DNA of 23,824 nt, from the NCBI GenBank assembly GCA_038562375.1, contig JBCFAY010000033.1:1-23824 (forward strand), in the 5' to 3' direction. Shown one piece after another: positions 13,751-20,781 of this stretch. Below the pieces are notes generated by a model. It saw only the letters and a list, made by a program, of their open reading frames with translations. It did no database searches and had not been told where the DNA came from. Source of the DNA: JBCFAY01 sp038562375. Lineage in GTDB: Bacteria > Bacillota > Clostridia > Christensenellales > CAG-138. Each line of letters starts with the position of its first letter. The stretch's first letter is position 1. Made by a program: the position numbers and the translations under genes.

Positions 13751-14911
13751 TTATTTTTTATCAACACGATAGGCGATTTTGCCATCGACGACCGTCAGCT
13801 CCGTATGCGTGAACGTAAAGAGCGGATTGTCGGAAAAAACGGCGATATCGGCGTCCTTTCCGGCCTCTATCGAACCGATGCGATCCGATACGCCGGAGAT
13901 TTTCGCCGCGTTGATCGTAATGGCCCTAAGTGCCTGCTCCACGCCTAGGCCGTCGCGCGCGGCAAGCCCGGCGCATAGCCCGAGATGCTCGATGCGCGTG
14001 ACCGGATGATCCGTCGTGATCGCAACCATCACGCCCGCTTCGTTCAATAGCCCCGCCGTCTTGGGATCGGAAAACTGCACCTCGACCTTGGTGCGCGAAG
14101 CGATGGACGGCCCGACGATCGCCGGGAAGCCGCTCGCCCGGATTTCATCCGCGATCAGATGCCCTTCCGTGCAGTGATCGAGCGTCATGCGCACATCGAA
14201 CTCCTTCGCGATGCGGATCGCGGTGAGGATATCGTCCGCCCGGTGCACGTGCGCCTTGAGCGGGATGCGCTTTTCAAGGACCGGGATGTAGCTTTCAAGG
14301 CGAAAGTCCTCGTCGAAGGGCTGGCCCGCCTCGAGCGCCGCGCGTTTTTTACGGAGGTACGCGCACGCCTCGAAGAGTTCCTTTCGAAGCATGGCGGAGA
14401 CCGTCATGCGGGTGGAGGGCATCACGGACATGTTCTTGTAGTTCGTCTTCGGGTTTTCCCCAAACGCGATCTTCATCGCGGCCGGGGCGAGCATACACAT
14501 ACGATCGATGCAGCGCCCAGCGGTCTTGATAAACGCGAATTGGCCGCCCACGACGTTGGAGCTGCCCGGGCCGACCATCACTCCGGTAATGCCCGCCGCG
14601 AGCGCTGAAACGAACGAGCCGTCCATCGGATTGATCGCGTCGAGCGCCCTGAGCTCCGGGGTCAGGGGATTGGTCGCTTCGTTGCAGTCGTCGCCGACCG
14701 GGCCGTGCCGCTCCTCGGAGATGCCCAGGTGCGAGTGCGCGTCGATTAAGCCCGGCATCACCCATCCTCCCCGCGCATCGTATACCTCGCAGCCCTTTTC
14801 CGGAATATACTCGCCGACCGCCTCGATCTTGCCGTCCCGTATGAGCACGCAGCCGTCCAAGTACTCCTTGCCGGTCATCGTTAAAATCCTGCCATTTTTT
14901 ATCAGAAGCAT
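13751..14911 (-). CDS. Imidazolonepropionase-like amidohydrolase
   Basis: The 386-aa product belongs to the metal-dependent amidohydrolase superfamily, nearest the imidazolonepropionase-like group (COG1228-type), which hydrolyses C-N bonds in cyclic or amide substrates. Seen: an N-terminal beta-sandwich part (LLIKNGRILTM), the metal-binding DAHSHLG (His59 and His61), further His residues in LKAHVHRADD and LDHCTEGH, and the Asp in TTDHPV. The C-terminal GSIEAGKDADIAVF segment is typical. The ATG at 14909-14911 follows AAGGAAGAG; the upstream start at 14962 is less likely. No histidine-degradation genes are nearby, so the substrate is unknown. It may be cotranscribed with carD, since no terminator separates them. 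Confidence 0.85.
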   Translation of the reverse strand: MLLIKNGRILTMTGKEYLDGCVLIRDGKIEAVGEYIPEKGCEVYDARGGWVMPGLIDAHSHLGISEERHGPVGDDCNEATNPLTPELRALDAINPMDGSFVSALAAGITGVMVGPGSSNVVGGQFAFIKTAGRCIDRMCMLAPAAMKIAFGENPKTNYKNMSVMPSTRMTVSAMLRKELFEACAYLRKKRAALEAGQPFDEDFRLESYIPVLEKRIPLKAHVHRADDILTAIRIAKEFDVRMTLDHCTEGHLIADEIRASGFPAIVGPSIASRTKVEVQFSDPKTAGLLNEAGVMVAITTDHPVTRIEHLGLCAGLAARDGLGVEQALRAITINAAKISGVSDRIGSIEAGKDADIAVFSDNPLFTFTHTELTVVDGKIAYRVDKK

Positions 14912-14956
14912 CAAACTCTTCCTTTGTTCATCCGCGGTTTCGCAGGCAATTTTTTG

Positions 14957-14981
14957 GCGCACCGCACGCCGTGCGCTTTTT
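14957..14981 (+). other. Stem-loop followed by a T-run between divergent genes
   Basis: GCGCAC/GTGCGC with an 8-nt loop is followed by TTTTT on the plus strand (14977-14981). No plus-strand gene ends upstream, so if active it would stop stray plus-strand RNA, or fold in the leader of the minus-strand amidohydrolase. The 173-nt gap 14912-15084 holds little else that is clear. Confidence 0.35.
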
Positions 14982-15084
14982 CCAATATTATGCCCGCAAA
15001 GCCGTCATTGATCTGCCCATTACATAATTCTTATCGCGCGGCAAATAATATGGGTATCGACTTGAGAAAGGAGGCGCTTCGTTT

Positions 15085-15306
15085 ATGGCGAACAACTATA
15101 ACCAGAACAATAATCAGCAGAATTATCAGCGCAGCGACCCGAGTCAGACCGGACAGCGCAATAACCAGAACCAGCAGAACCAGAACCAAAACCAGCAGAA
15201 GCAGAACCAGCAAAACCAACAGAACCAACAGAACCAACAGAACCAGCAGCGCAACAACCAGAACCAGCAGAACCAGCAGAACCAGCGCAACAACCAGAAC
15301 CAGTAA
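15085..15306 (+). CDS. Gln/Asn-rich low-complexity small protein
   Basis: This 73-aa protein has 58 Gln or Asn residues (about 79 percent). It starts MANNYNQNNNQQ and then runs into NQQ repeats broken by Arg or Lys. AAAGGAGG (15067-15074), 10 nt before the ATG, is a very good ribosome binding site, which supports real translation. There is no signal peptide or membrane segment. Its size, MAN start and Gln/Asn content recall gamma-type small acid-soluble spore proteins (SspE), but the typical repeat of that family was not recognised; the resemblance is weak. A prion-like or RNA-associated low-complexity protein is another possibility. It stands alone between two minus-strand genes. Confidence 0.75.
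   Translation: MANNYNQNNNQQNYQRSDPSQTGQRNNQNQQNQNQNQQKQNQQNQQNQQNQQNQQRNNQNQQNQQNQRNNQNQ
15160..15305 (+). repeat. In-frame trinucleotide-type repeats coding for NQQ units
   Basis: The 3' two-thirds of the small gene is built of imperfect copies of AACCAGCAG or AACCAACAG. Third-position variants (CAG/CAA, AAC/AAT) show it is not a recent exact expansion everywhere, though 15205-15245 is nearly uniform. Repeat number may vary between strains. Confidence 0.7.
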
Positions 15307-15354
15307 CCGCTCTATTGAGTGCTTATGCACAGGGTTCCATCCGGTAAAAAAATT

Positions 15355-15406
15355 GCCGGCTTCACGCCGGGCGCATCGATCGACCGATGCGCCCGGGGCC
15401 GCCGGC
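15355..15406 (-). terminator. Intrinsic terminator of the WG-repeat gene
   Basis: A perfect 12-bp stem CCGGGCGCATCG / CGATGCGCCCGG (15367-15378 and 15385-15396, 6-nt loop) is enclosed by a GCCGGC pair (15355-15360 and 15401-15406). On the minus strand this is followed by AATTTTTTT, so it ends transcription from the WG-repeat gene about 75 nt after its stop. Confidence 0.8.
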
Positions 15407-15420
15407 ATTCCGCGCCGCTT

Positions 15421-15480
15421 AAGGGTCTGATGCGCATGGGTTCAACCCTCTTACCCTTCAGGCCGCGCCTTTTTATTTTT
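15421..15480 (+). terminator. Probable terminator for the Gln/Asn-rich gene
   Basis: AAGGGT/ACCCTT arms (15421-15426 and 15453-15458) and a short AGGC/GCCT hairpin are followed by TTTTATTTTT (15471-15480) on the plus strand. The T-run reaches the stop codon of the convergent gene. The stems are weak or long-looped, so this is less certain than the minus-strand terminator beside it. Confidence 0.45.
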
Positions 15481-16607
15481 TAATAGAGCGCAACGAATTT
15501 TCCGTTCGTATCGATAAGCCCAACCGTTCCGTCTTCCGTCACCAGTGCGGATTTTTGGCGGAATTCGCCCGCGCTTTCAAAGCGGAAAGGGATTTTTATC
15601 ACGCCGTATCGATCGATATAGCCCCAAAGCCCCGTCGCCTGATCCTGTACGGCGGCCATAGCGCCGGAGAACGGCCTCGCGCCCGCATATTGCGCGTCGA
15701 TCACAAACTTCCCGCCGGTATTGATATAGCCCCACAGCCCGTCCATCTTTACGGCGGCAAAGCCGCCGGAAAACGCCTCGGCCTCTTCATACAGGCCCGA
15801 AAAAGCCGTGCGGCCTTTGCTGTTGATGTAGTTTTCCCCGCCGTCCCTCTCGATCACGGCAAAGCCCTCGCTGTAATACGTGCCGCGCTCGTTCGAAGCG
15901 AGCGTCGCTACGCGCATGCCGGCCTTATCGATGATATACCAGGTCGTTTTCCCGTCCTTGCGCAAGCTCGCAAATGCAAGGTCTTCGGAAAAATCGTTGC
16001 ACTCGAGCCACTCTTCATCGATCGCCATGTCCCCTTGGGTATCGATATAGCCCCACCGATCGCCCGTGCGCACCTTTGCCCGGCCGCAGGAATATCCCCC
16101 GGCTTCGCGATACAGATAATCCACGACGAGCTTGCCCTTCGCGTCGATGTAGCCCCAGGATCCTCCGTCCTTTTGCACCGCCGCGCGGCCGGAGCAAAAG
16201 GCGCTCACATCCGCCCAGCACGGCTCCACGAGCCAGTTTCCGCTGCGGTCGATGAGTCCGTAGAGCCCGATCTGCTGATCTTTCGCGAATGCGACGTCCT
16301 CCTCAAATTCCTTCGCGTCGGTATACTTCGGCTCGATCACGGTCTCCCCGTCCGAGTTTTTATATCCCCAAAGCCCCGCGTTCCGGTAGGGCAAAAACCG
16401 CCCCGTCCTCGACGGCGGAGCGGGCGTAGGCGCGCTGTTTTCAACCTCGACGATCGAGGAGGAGCCCTTCGCCTCCGCGGGCAGCACGTTCGCACCGCCC
16501 GCGCCGTACAGCAGCGCGAAGACGGCGATAGCCGCCGCGATCGCCAGAGCGACGAGCGGATAGAAGAATAGGATCGGTATCTTTCTCTTTTGTGGCTGTT
16601 TGTCCAT
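15480..16607 (-). CDS. Membrane-anchored WG-repeat protein
   Basis: The 375-aa product has a short basic N-terminus (MDKQPQKRK), one hydrophobic segment at about 11-34, and a Ser/Pro-rich linker. About nine tandem repeats of the WG type follow, with recurring units such as LWGYIDRYGV, RWGYIDTQGD, SWGYIDAKGK and LWGYINTGGK, each about 40 residues apart. WG repeats (KWG family) form beta-rich extracellular or periplasmic domains of unknown ligand. The segment lacks a clear cleavage site, so a membrane anchor with the repeats outside is likely. The ATG at 16605-16607 is supported by GGAGG 6 nt upstream; an upstream GTG at 16697 lies on top of its own GGAGG and is unlikely. Two promoters precede the gene and a strong terminator follows it. 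Confidence 0.88.
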   Translation of the reverse strand: MDKQPQKRKIPILFFYPLVALAIAAAIAVFALLYGAGGANVLPAEAKGSSSIVEVENSAPTPAPPSRTGRFLPYRNAGLWGYKNSDGETVIEPKYTDAKEFEEDVAFAKDQQIGLYGLIDRSGNWLVEPCWADVSAFCSGRAAVQKDGGSWGYIDAKGKLVVDYLYREAGGYSCGRAKVRTGDRWGYIDTQGDMAIDEEWLECNDFSEDLAFASLRKDGKTTWYIIDKAGMRVATLASNERGTYYSEGFAVIERDGGENYINSKGRTAFSGLYEEAEAFSGGFAAVKMDGLWGYINTGGKFVIDAQYAGARPFSGAMAAVQDQATGLWGYIDRYGVIKIPFRFESAGEFRQKSALVTEDGTVGLIDTNGKFVALY

Positions 16608-16735
16608 CCGTTCCCTCCGAGGGTATTCGCTCAGGCCATGAGCTGATCCATTCCGCGCTCGATGAGCGCCTCTGTTCGAATATCGACCGCCGGACACCTC
16701 CGGCCGGATCGCGATGAACCATGCGGGAAATCCTG

Positions 16736-16764
16736 TTTATACCATGGTATTTCCTGCCCGTCAA
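16736..16764 (-). promoter_or_regulatory. WG gene proximal promoter with an embedded palindrome
   Basis: TTGACG (16759-16764), 17-nt spacer, TATAAA (16736-16741). A perfect 12-bp palindrome ATACCATGGTAT (16739-16750) overlaps the -10 box and spacer and could be an operator. Confidence 0.55.
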
Positions 16765-16800
16765 AGGTGTTCTGTTCTATCGCTTCTGCTTCAATATCTA

Positions 16801-16829
16801 ATTATGCTTCGCTCCTTCGCGGCTGTCAA
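16801..16829 (-). promoter_or_regulatory. WG gene distal promoter
   Basis: TTGACA (16824-16829), 17-nt spacer, CATAAT (16801-16806) on the minus strand. It lies in the 357-nt divergent region shared with the transporter gene. Apart from the three promoters and the palindrome, nothing else was recognised in that region. Confidence 0.65.
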
Positions 16830-16877
16830 TCGCACGGAGCGGGCTCTTTCGCTAAAACATTCTCAATCGTCTTTTAT

Positions 16878-16906
16878 TTGACAGGCTCGTATGGATAATA
16901 TATGAT
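16878..16906 (+). promoter_or_regulatory. Sigma-A promoter of the MFS transporter
   Basis: TTGACA (16878-16883), 17-nt spacer, TATGAT (16901-16906) on the plus strand. The predicted start near 16913 gives a leader of about 50 nt without obvious structure. Confidence 0.8.
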
Positions 16907-16964
16907 ATACTAAATTGTCTTTCATCCTAGCTCTCATAATTATTAAATAAGGTAGGGAAAATGT

Positions 16965-18140
16965 ATGTCGACCAAACGTTGGCCCGTTCTTGTTATCGGA
17001 TGCGTGCTTTTGCTGTTCCTGGGCGTCATTTACGCGTGGTCGCTCTTCGTCGCGCCGCTCGAGGCGGAATTCGGCTATACCCGCGCGCAAACCTCCTCGG
17101 TGTTTGCCATCTCCATCAGCCTGTTCTGCATCGGCGCGATCGTGGCGGGATTTATCGCACGCAAGATCAACTTCCAGAACGTGCTGCGCCTGAGCGCGCT
17201 GTTCCTGCTCCTCGGCTTCGGACTCGCCGCGCTTTGGGGCACGCTCGACGGCTTTAAGGTCGGCTACGGCGTACTCTGCGGCTTCGGCGTCGGTCTCGGC
17301 TACAACGCGGTGCTCGCAAGCTCCATCAAATGGTTCCCGGACAAGCCCGGGTTCTGCAACGGCATTTTGCTCATGGGTTTCGGCGCGGGCTCGATGGTGC
17401 TCGGCGCGGCCATCACGATGCTGATGGGCGCCTTCGGCTGGAGGCTCACGTTCTTCGTGTTCGGCGGCGTTTTTGCGCTCATCATGCTCGTCGGCTCGTT
17501 CCTGCTCAAGCCGCCCTCGCAGCAGCTCGTCGCCGCCAAGCAGCCCGCGGTCGCGGCGGAGGAAGTCCCGCCGCTTAAAATGCTCGCAAAGCCGTCGTTT
17601 TACCTCGCGTATATCGCCATGCTCGTGCTCGCGGCGGGCGGGCTTGCCATCATCGGCCAGGCCGCGCCCATGGCGCTCGGGCTCGGCGCCGTCACGGCGC
17701 TTTCGACGCTGCTGGTCGGGCTGATCTCGGTCTGCAACGGCCTTGGGCGTATCTTCTTCGGCGGACTGTTCGACCGCATCGGCAAAAAGCGCGCCATGCT
17801 CTATGTCTCGGTCACCATGTTCGCGGCGCTCGGCGTGCTGACCCTCTCGCTGCTCTTTTCCCAGATCGCGCTGCTCGTCGTCGGCTTCCTGCTCGTGGGT
17901 CTCGCCTTCGGCGGCGTGCCGAGCACCGGATCGGCGTTTATCAACCGCACGTACGGCGGCAAGAATTACGCGGTCAATCTTTCCTTGTTTAATTCCAACC
18001 TGATTCCGGCGGCGCTCCTCGGCCCGATGCTGGCCGGCTCGATCTTTACGGCGACCGGTTCCTATCTGCCGATCCTCTTTGTGCTGCTCGGCTGTGCGGC
18101 CCTCGCGGGCATCCTGATCGCTTTGATCCGCGACCGCTAA
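16965..18140 (+). CDS. Major facilitator transporter, OFA (oxalate/formate antiporter-like) family
   Basis: The 391-aa product has about 12 hydrophobic segments. It carries OFA-type features: GVIYAWSLFVAPLEAEFGYT after the first helix, the FGVGLGYNAV stretch, and the cytoplasmic loop motif GGLFDRIGKKRAM between helices 8 and 9. Members carry small carboxylates or other organic anions. The substrate cannot be read from sequence, and no oxalate or formate enzyme genes are nearby. The ATG at 16965 is preceded by AAGGTAGGG; an ATG 4 nt earlier is in another frame that ends after 98 codons. It is a single-gene unit with its own promoter and a shared terminator downstream. Confidence 0.9.
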   Translation: MSTKRWPVLVIGCVLLLFLGVIYAWSLFVAPLEAEFGYTRAQTSSVFAISISLFCIGAIVAGFIARKINFQNVLRLSALFLLLGFGLAALWGTLDGFKVGYGVLCGFGVGLGYNAVLASSIKWFPDKPGFCNGILLMGFGAGSMVLGAAITMLMGAFGWRLTFFVFGGVFALIMLVGSFLLKPPSQQLVAAKQPAVAAEEVPPLKMLAKPSFYLAYIAMLVLAAGGLAIIGQAAPMALGLGAVTALSTLLVGLISVCNGLGRIFFGGLFDRIGKKRAMLYVSVTMFAALGVLTLSLLFSQIALLVVGFLLVGLAFGGVPSTGSAFINRTYGGKNYAVNLSLFNSNLIPAALLGPMLAGSIFTATGSYLPILFVLLGCAALAGILIALIRDR

Positions 18141-18247
18141 ATTTTTATTCCTGGAAGTGGATTCCCGCTTTCGCGAGGCTCATCGTGCTTTCGCACTGAT
18201 TCTTTGATTGAAAAAATCATTTCCGGTTTTCTAAGTTATGGACACGC

Positions 18248-18274
18248 AAAGAAGGACGCATTGCGCCCTTCTTT
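18248..18274. terminator. Terminator between convergent MFS and rubrerythrin genes
   Basis: AAAGAAGG/CCTTCTTT arms (18248-18255 and 18267-18274) with an inner CGC/GCG pair form a hairpin ending in TTCTTTTG on the plus strand. It serves the transporter and possibly also the rubrerythrin gene, which ends 20 nt away. Upstream, 18141-18247 holds a few smaller hairpins (for example GTGCTTTCGCAC) of unclear use. Confidence 0.7.
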
Positions 18275-18293
18275 TGTTCACTTACTGTTTATC

Positions 18294-18887
18294 TCATGCG
18301 CCCTCATACGGCGCGGCGGCCAGGCGGATGTAATAGCCCTGGTCGTGCTCGCACACCGGGCAGACCGCAGGAGCGCGCTCGCCGATGTGCACATGGCCGC
18401 AATTGAGGCACATCCACTGTTCCTGCCCGTTCGCGGCAAAGAGCGTGCCGTTCTGCATCATATCCGCATAGCGCCCGAATCGGTCGCCGTGGATTTTCTC
18501 GATGGCAGCGATATAGGTAAACGCATCCGCGACTTTGGTAAACCCTTCGTTTTGGGCGACCTGGGCAAAGCTGGAGTAGATCGGGCTGTGCTCCTCGTAT
18601 TCGTGCTGCTGGGCGGCGCGGAGCAGCGCGAGCACATCGTCGGTCACATCCACCGGATAATCCGCGTCGATATGCACTTTGTCGCCCGACGCCTCCTTGA
18701 GCAGCTTATAGAAGATCTCCGCGTGCTCCTTTTCCTGCGATGCGGTGAAGGTAAAGAGCTCCTCCACCACATGCATCTTCTGCTTTTTGGCGGCGGAGGC
18801 CGCAAAGGTATACCTGTTCCGTGCCTGGCTTTCGCCCGCAAATGCGCGCATCAGGTTTTCGCGCGTAATGCTATGCATAAAATCCAT
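18294..18887 (-). CDS. rbr: Rubrerythrin
   Basis: Rubrerythrin reduces hydrogen peroxide in anaerobes with electrons delivered to its rubredoxin site. The 197-aa product has the four-helix diiron domain, with ligands in FAGESQARNRY, QEKEHAEIF, HEYEEHSP and AIEKIHGDRF. A C-terminal rubredoxin-like domain with CLNCG and CPVC completes it. Both cofactor sites look complete. The ATG at 18885-18887 follows GGGAG with an 8-nt spacer. It is a single gene, convergent with the transporter and divergent from the DUF1846 gene. No convincing promoter or PerR box could be read upstream. Its presence points to an anaerobic, oxygen-exposed lifestyle. Confidence 0.96.
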   Translation of the reverse strand: MDFMHSITRENLMRAFAGESQARNRYTFAASAAKKQKMHVVEELFTFTASQEKEHAEIFYKLLKEASGDKVHIDADYPVDVTDDVLALLRAAQQHEYEEHSPIYSSFAQVAQNEGFTKVADAFTYIAAIEKIHGDRFGRYADMMQNGTLFAANGQEQWMCLNCGHVHIGERAPAVCPVCEHDQGYYIRLAAAPYEGA

Positions 18888-18992
18888 GGTTCTTTCTCCC
18901 TGTTTTTAACAGGTAGTATTCCGGCTGACTGCGGGAATTATTCGCGTTGGAAGATCTCCCTTAATTTGGTATGTTCCGCCCTTGTAAAACGT

Positions 18993-19021
18993 TTGCGGTT
19001 TCTGTATGATGGGTATAGAAT
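18993..19021 (+). promoter_or_regulatory. Probable promoter of the DUF1846 gene
   Basis: TTGCGG (18993-18998), 17-nt spacer, TAGAAT (19016-19021). The -35 box has two mismatches and the -10 box has one. Confidence 0.55.
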
Positions 19022-19032
19022 AAATATGTTTA

Positions 19033-19052
19033 GAGCGACCGTTCGGCCGCTC
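19033..19052 (+). other. Stem-loop in the DUF1846 leader
   Basis: GAGCG/CGCTC arms with inner CC/GG pairs and one A-C mismatch lie just after the predicted start. They are followed by GTTATTGATTTTT and then the AGGAGG site (19066-19071). This could be a weak attenuator or a 5' stabilising hairpin. Confidence 0.4.
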
Positions 19053-19080
19053 GTTATTGATTTTTAGGAGGGCGCGTGCG

Positions 19081-20562
19081 ATGGGAAAGACCGGCTTTGA
19101 TAACGAACGTTATTTGTCCCTGCAATCCGAAAAGATCCGCGAGAGGATCGGGCAGTTCGGGGGCAAACTGTACCTTGAGTTCGGCGGCAAGCTCTTTGAC
19201 GATTACCACGCCTCGCGCGTGCTCCCGGGCTTTTTGCCCGACAGCAAGGTCAAAATGCTCCTCCAGCTCAAGGATGCGGCGGAAATCGTGGTCGTTATCA
19301 ACGCGGGCGACATTGAGCGCAGCAAGATGCGCGGCGATCTCGGCATCACCTACGACCAGGACGTCCTACGGCTCATCGATGCGTTTTCCGGTATCGGGCT
19401 GCTCGTGGGCAGCGTTGTGATCACGCGCTACGCCGGGCAGGCGGTGGCGGACGCGTTCATCAAACGCTTAAAGAGCTTCGGCGTCAATGTGTTCAAGCAC
19501 TACTGCATCCCCGGCTATCCGGCCGATCTCCCGCTGATCGTCAGCGACGACGGCTACGGCAAAAATGAGTACATCACCACCTCGCGCGAGCTCGTCGTCG
19601 TCACCGCCCCCGGCCCGGGCAGCGGCAAGATGGCGGTCTGCCTCTCGCAGCTCTATCACGAGCACAAGCGCGGCATCAAAGCCGGTTACGCGAAGTTCGA
19701 GACCTTCCCGATCTGGAACCTGCCGCTCAAGCACCCGGTGAACCTTGCCTACGAAGCCGCCACGGCCGACCTCGACGACGTCAACATGCTCGATCCCTTC
19801 CATCTGGAATCGTACGGCGCGCCCGCGGTCAACTACAACAGGGATGTGGAGATCTTTCCGGTGCTTAAGGCCATACTCGAGCATGTGAGCGGCACGTGCC
19901 CCTACAATTCCCCGACGGATATGGGCGTGAACATGGCGGGCTACTGCATCGACGACGACGCGATTTGCCGCCTCGCCGCGCAGCAGGAGATCCTGCGCAG
20001 ATACTACGCGGCGCTCTGCACCCAGCGCCAGGGGAACGACGACGGCAGCGTGTATAAGCTCGAACTGCTGCTCAAGCAGGCGAAGATCGGGCCGGAGGAC
20101 CGCAGCGTCGTCGAGCCCGCGCTCAGGAAAGCCGCGCAGACCGGCGAGCCCGCCGCGGCGCTCGAGTTAAGCGACGGCACCATCATCACCGGCAAGACGT
20201 CGCCGCTATTGGGCGCGGCGTCCGCCCTGCTTTTGAACGCGCTCAAGAAGCTCGGGAACATCCACGACGATATTCACCTCATTTCCCCCATCGTGCTCGA
20301 GCCGATACAGGCGCTCAAGGTCCGGCACCTCGGCAACCGCAACCCGCGCCTGCATACGGATGAGACGCTGATCGCCCTGTGCATCAGCGCGGCGACGAAC
20401 CCGACCGCCGATATCGCGCTGCAGATGCTCCAAAAGCTGCGCGGCTGCGAAGCGCATTCGACCGTGATCCTCTCGCCCGTGGACGTGAGCACCTTCCAGA
20501 AGCTCGGCATCCACCTGACGATGGAGGCGCGCTACGAGACCACGCAACTCTATCACAGATAA
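19081..20562 (+). CDS. DUF1846 family protein
   Basis: The 493-aa product matches the size and the opening sequence of the DUF1846 family (GKTGFDNERYLSLQSEKIRE), which is common in Bacillota. A P-loop-like stretch, APGPGSGKMAVCLSQLYHE, lies at about residues 174-192 after VVVTAPG, so nucleotide binding is plausible. The C-terminal third (from about 340) begins ALELSDGTIITGKTS and reads as a separate alpha/beta domain. No signal peptide or membrane segment is seen, so it is cytosolic. The start at 19081 is chosen for AGGAGG 9 nt upstream; the upstream in-frame start would include that site. The biochemical function of the family is not known to me. Confidence 0.92.
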   Translation: MGKTGFDNERYLSLQSEKIRERIGQFGGKLYLEFGGKLFDDYHASRVLPGFLPDSKVKMLLQLKDAAEIVVVINAGDIERSKMRGDLGITYDQDVLRLIDAFSGIGLLVGSVVITRYAGQAVADAFIKRLKSFGVNVFKHYCIPGYPADLPLIVSDDGYGKNEYITTSRELVVVTAPGPGSGKMAVCLSQLYHEHKRGIKAGYAKFETFPIWNLPLKHPVNLAYEAATADLDDVNMLDPFHLESYGAPAVNYNRDVEIFPVLKAILEHVSGTCPYNSPTDMGVNMAGYCIDDDAICRLAAQQEILRRYYAALCTQRQGNDDGSVYKLELLLKQAKIGPEDRSVVEPALRKAAQTGEPAAALELSDGTIITGKTSPLLGAASALLLNALKKLGNIHDDIHLISPIVLEPIQALKVRHLGNRNPRLHTDETLIALCISAATNPTADIALQMLQKLRGCEAHSTVILSPVDVSTFQKLGIHLTMEARYETTQLYHR

Positions 20563-20589
20563 GCATCTTCAAAAAAGCGGTTTCACCGC

Positions 20590-20621
20590 AAAGCGGGCGC
20601 TCCGTGTGGAGCGCCCGCTTT
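20590..20621 (+). terminator. Terminator of the DUF1846 gene
   Basis: A perfect 13-bp stem AAAGCGGGCGCTC / GAGCGCCCGCTTT with a CGTGTG loop begins 28 nt after the stop. The T-run is short (TTTGTTG), but the stem is very strong. It is the first of four successive stem-loops in this gap. Confidence 0.75.
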
Positions 20622-20650
20622 GTTGCGGAAATCCCGTAGGTCGTCAACGC

Positions 20651-20679
20651 TCAAAGAAGTGGCGCAGCCGCTTCTTTGA
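20651..20679. repeat. Second stem-loop of the 20590-20758 array
   Basis: TCAAAGAAG/CTTCTTTGA arms with inner pairs GGC/GCC and one T-G wobble close a 3-nt loop. It has no T-run on the plus strand and an unrelated sequence to its neighbours. Confidence 0.55.
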
Positions 20680-20683
20680 AATG

Positions 20684-20709
20684 AAAAGGAACCCGTTAGG
20701 GTTCCTTTT
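20684..20709. terminator. Bidirectional terminator downstream of surface protein 1
   Basis: A perfect 11-bp stem AAAAGGAACCC / GGGTTCCTTTT with a 4-nt loop has A- and T-tracts at its ends, so it can act on both strands. On the minus strand it is followed by CATTTC. It is the most terminator-like element for the surface protein gene that ends at 20782. Confidence 0.65.
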
Positions 20710-20732
20710 GCCGTGAAACCGGGACTGCCCAG

Positions 20733-20758
20733 ATCGGCGCCCTAAAAAGGGCGCCGAT
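20733..20758 (-). other. ATCGGCGCCC-type stem-loop after surface protein 1
   Basis: A perfect 11-bp stem ATCGGCGCCCT / AGGGCGCCGAT with an AAAA loop lies 23 nt downstream of the stop of the first surface protein gene. No T-run follows on the minus strand. A sister hairpin with nearly the same stem follows the second paralogue (22273-22298). Confidence 0.65.
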
Positions 20759-20781
20759 ACAAGGTTAGATTGTCTTTTGGA

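Noticed and set aside
14912..15084. Promoters for the amidohydrolase and the Gln/Asn-rich gene
   Set aside because: Only poor matches were found on both strands, so none was listed as a feature.
15160..15305. Possible CRISPR or minisatellite array
   Set aside because: The repeats are 9-nt coding units without unique spacers and remain in one reading frame.
15031..15408. 125-codon minus-strand frame with a Leu/Val-rich, membrane-like sequence
   Set aside because: Its hydrophobic run is only the complement of the Gln/Asn repeats of the plus-strand gene. It has no ribosome binding site and crosses a terminator.
18888..19056. PerR-type operator upstream of rubrerythrin
   Set aside because: No clear TTATAAT-type inverted repeat could be read, although such control is common for this gene.
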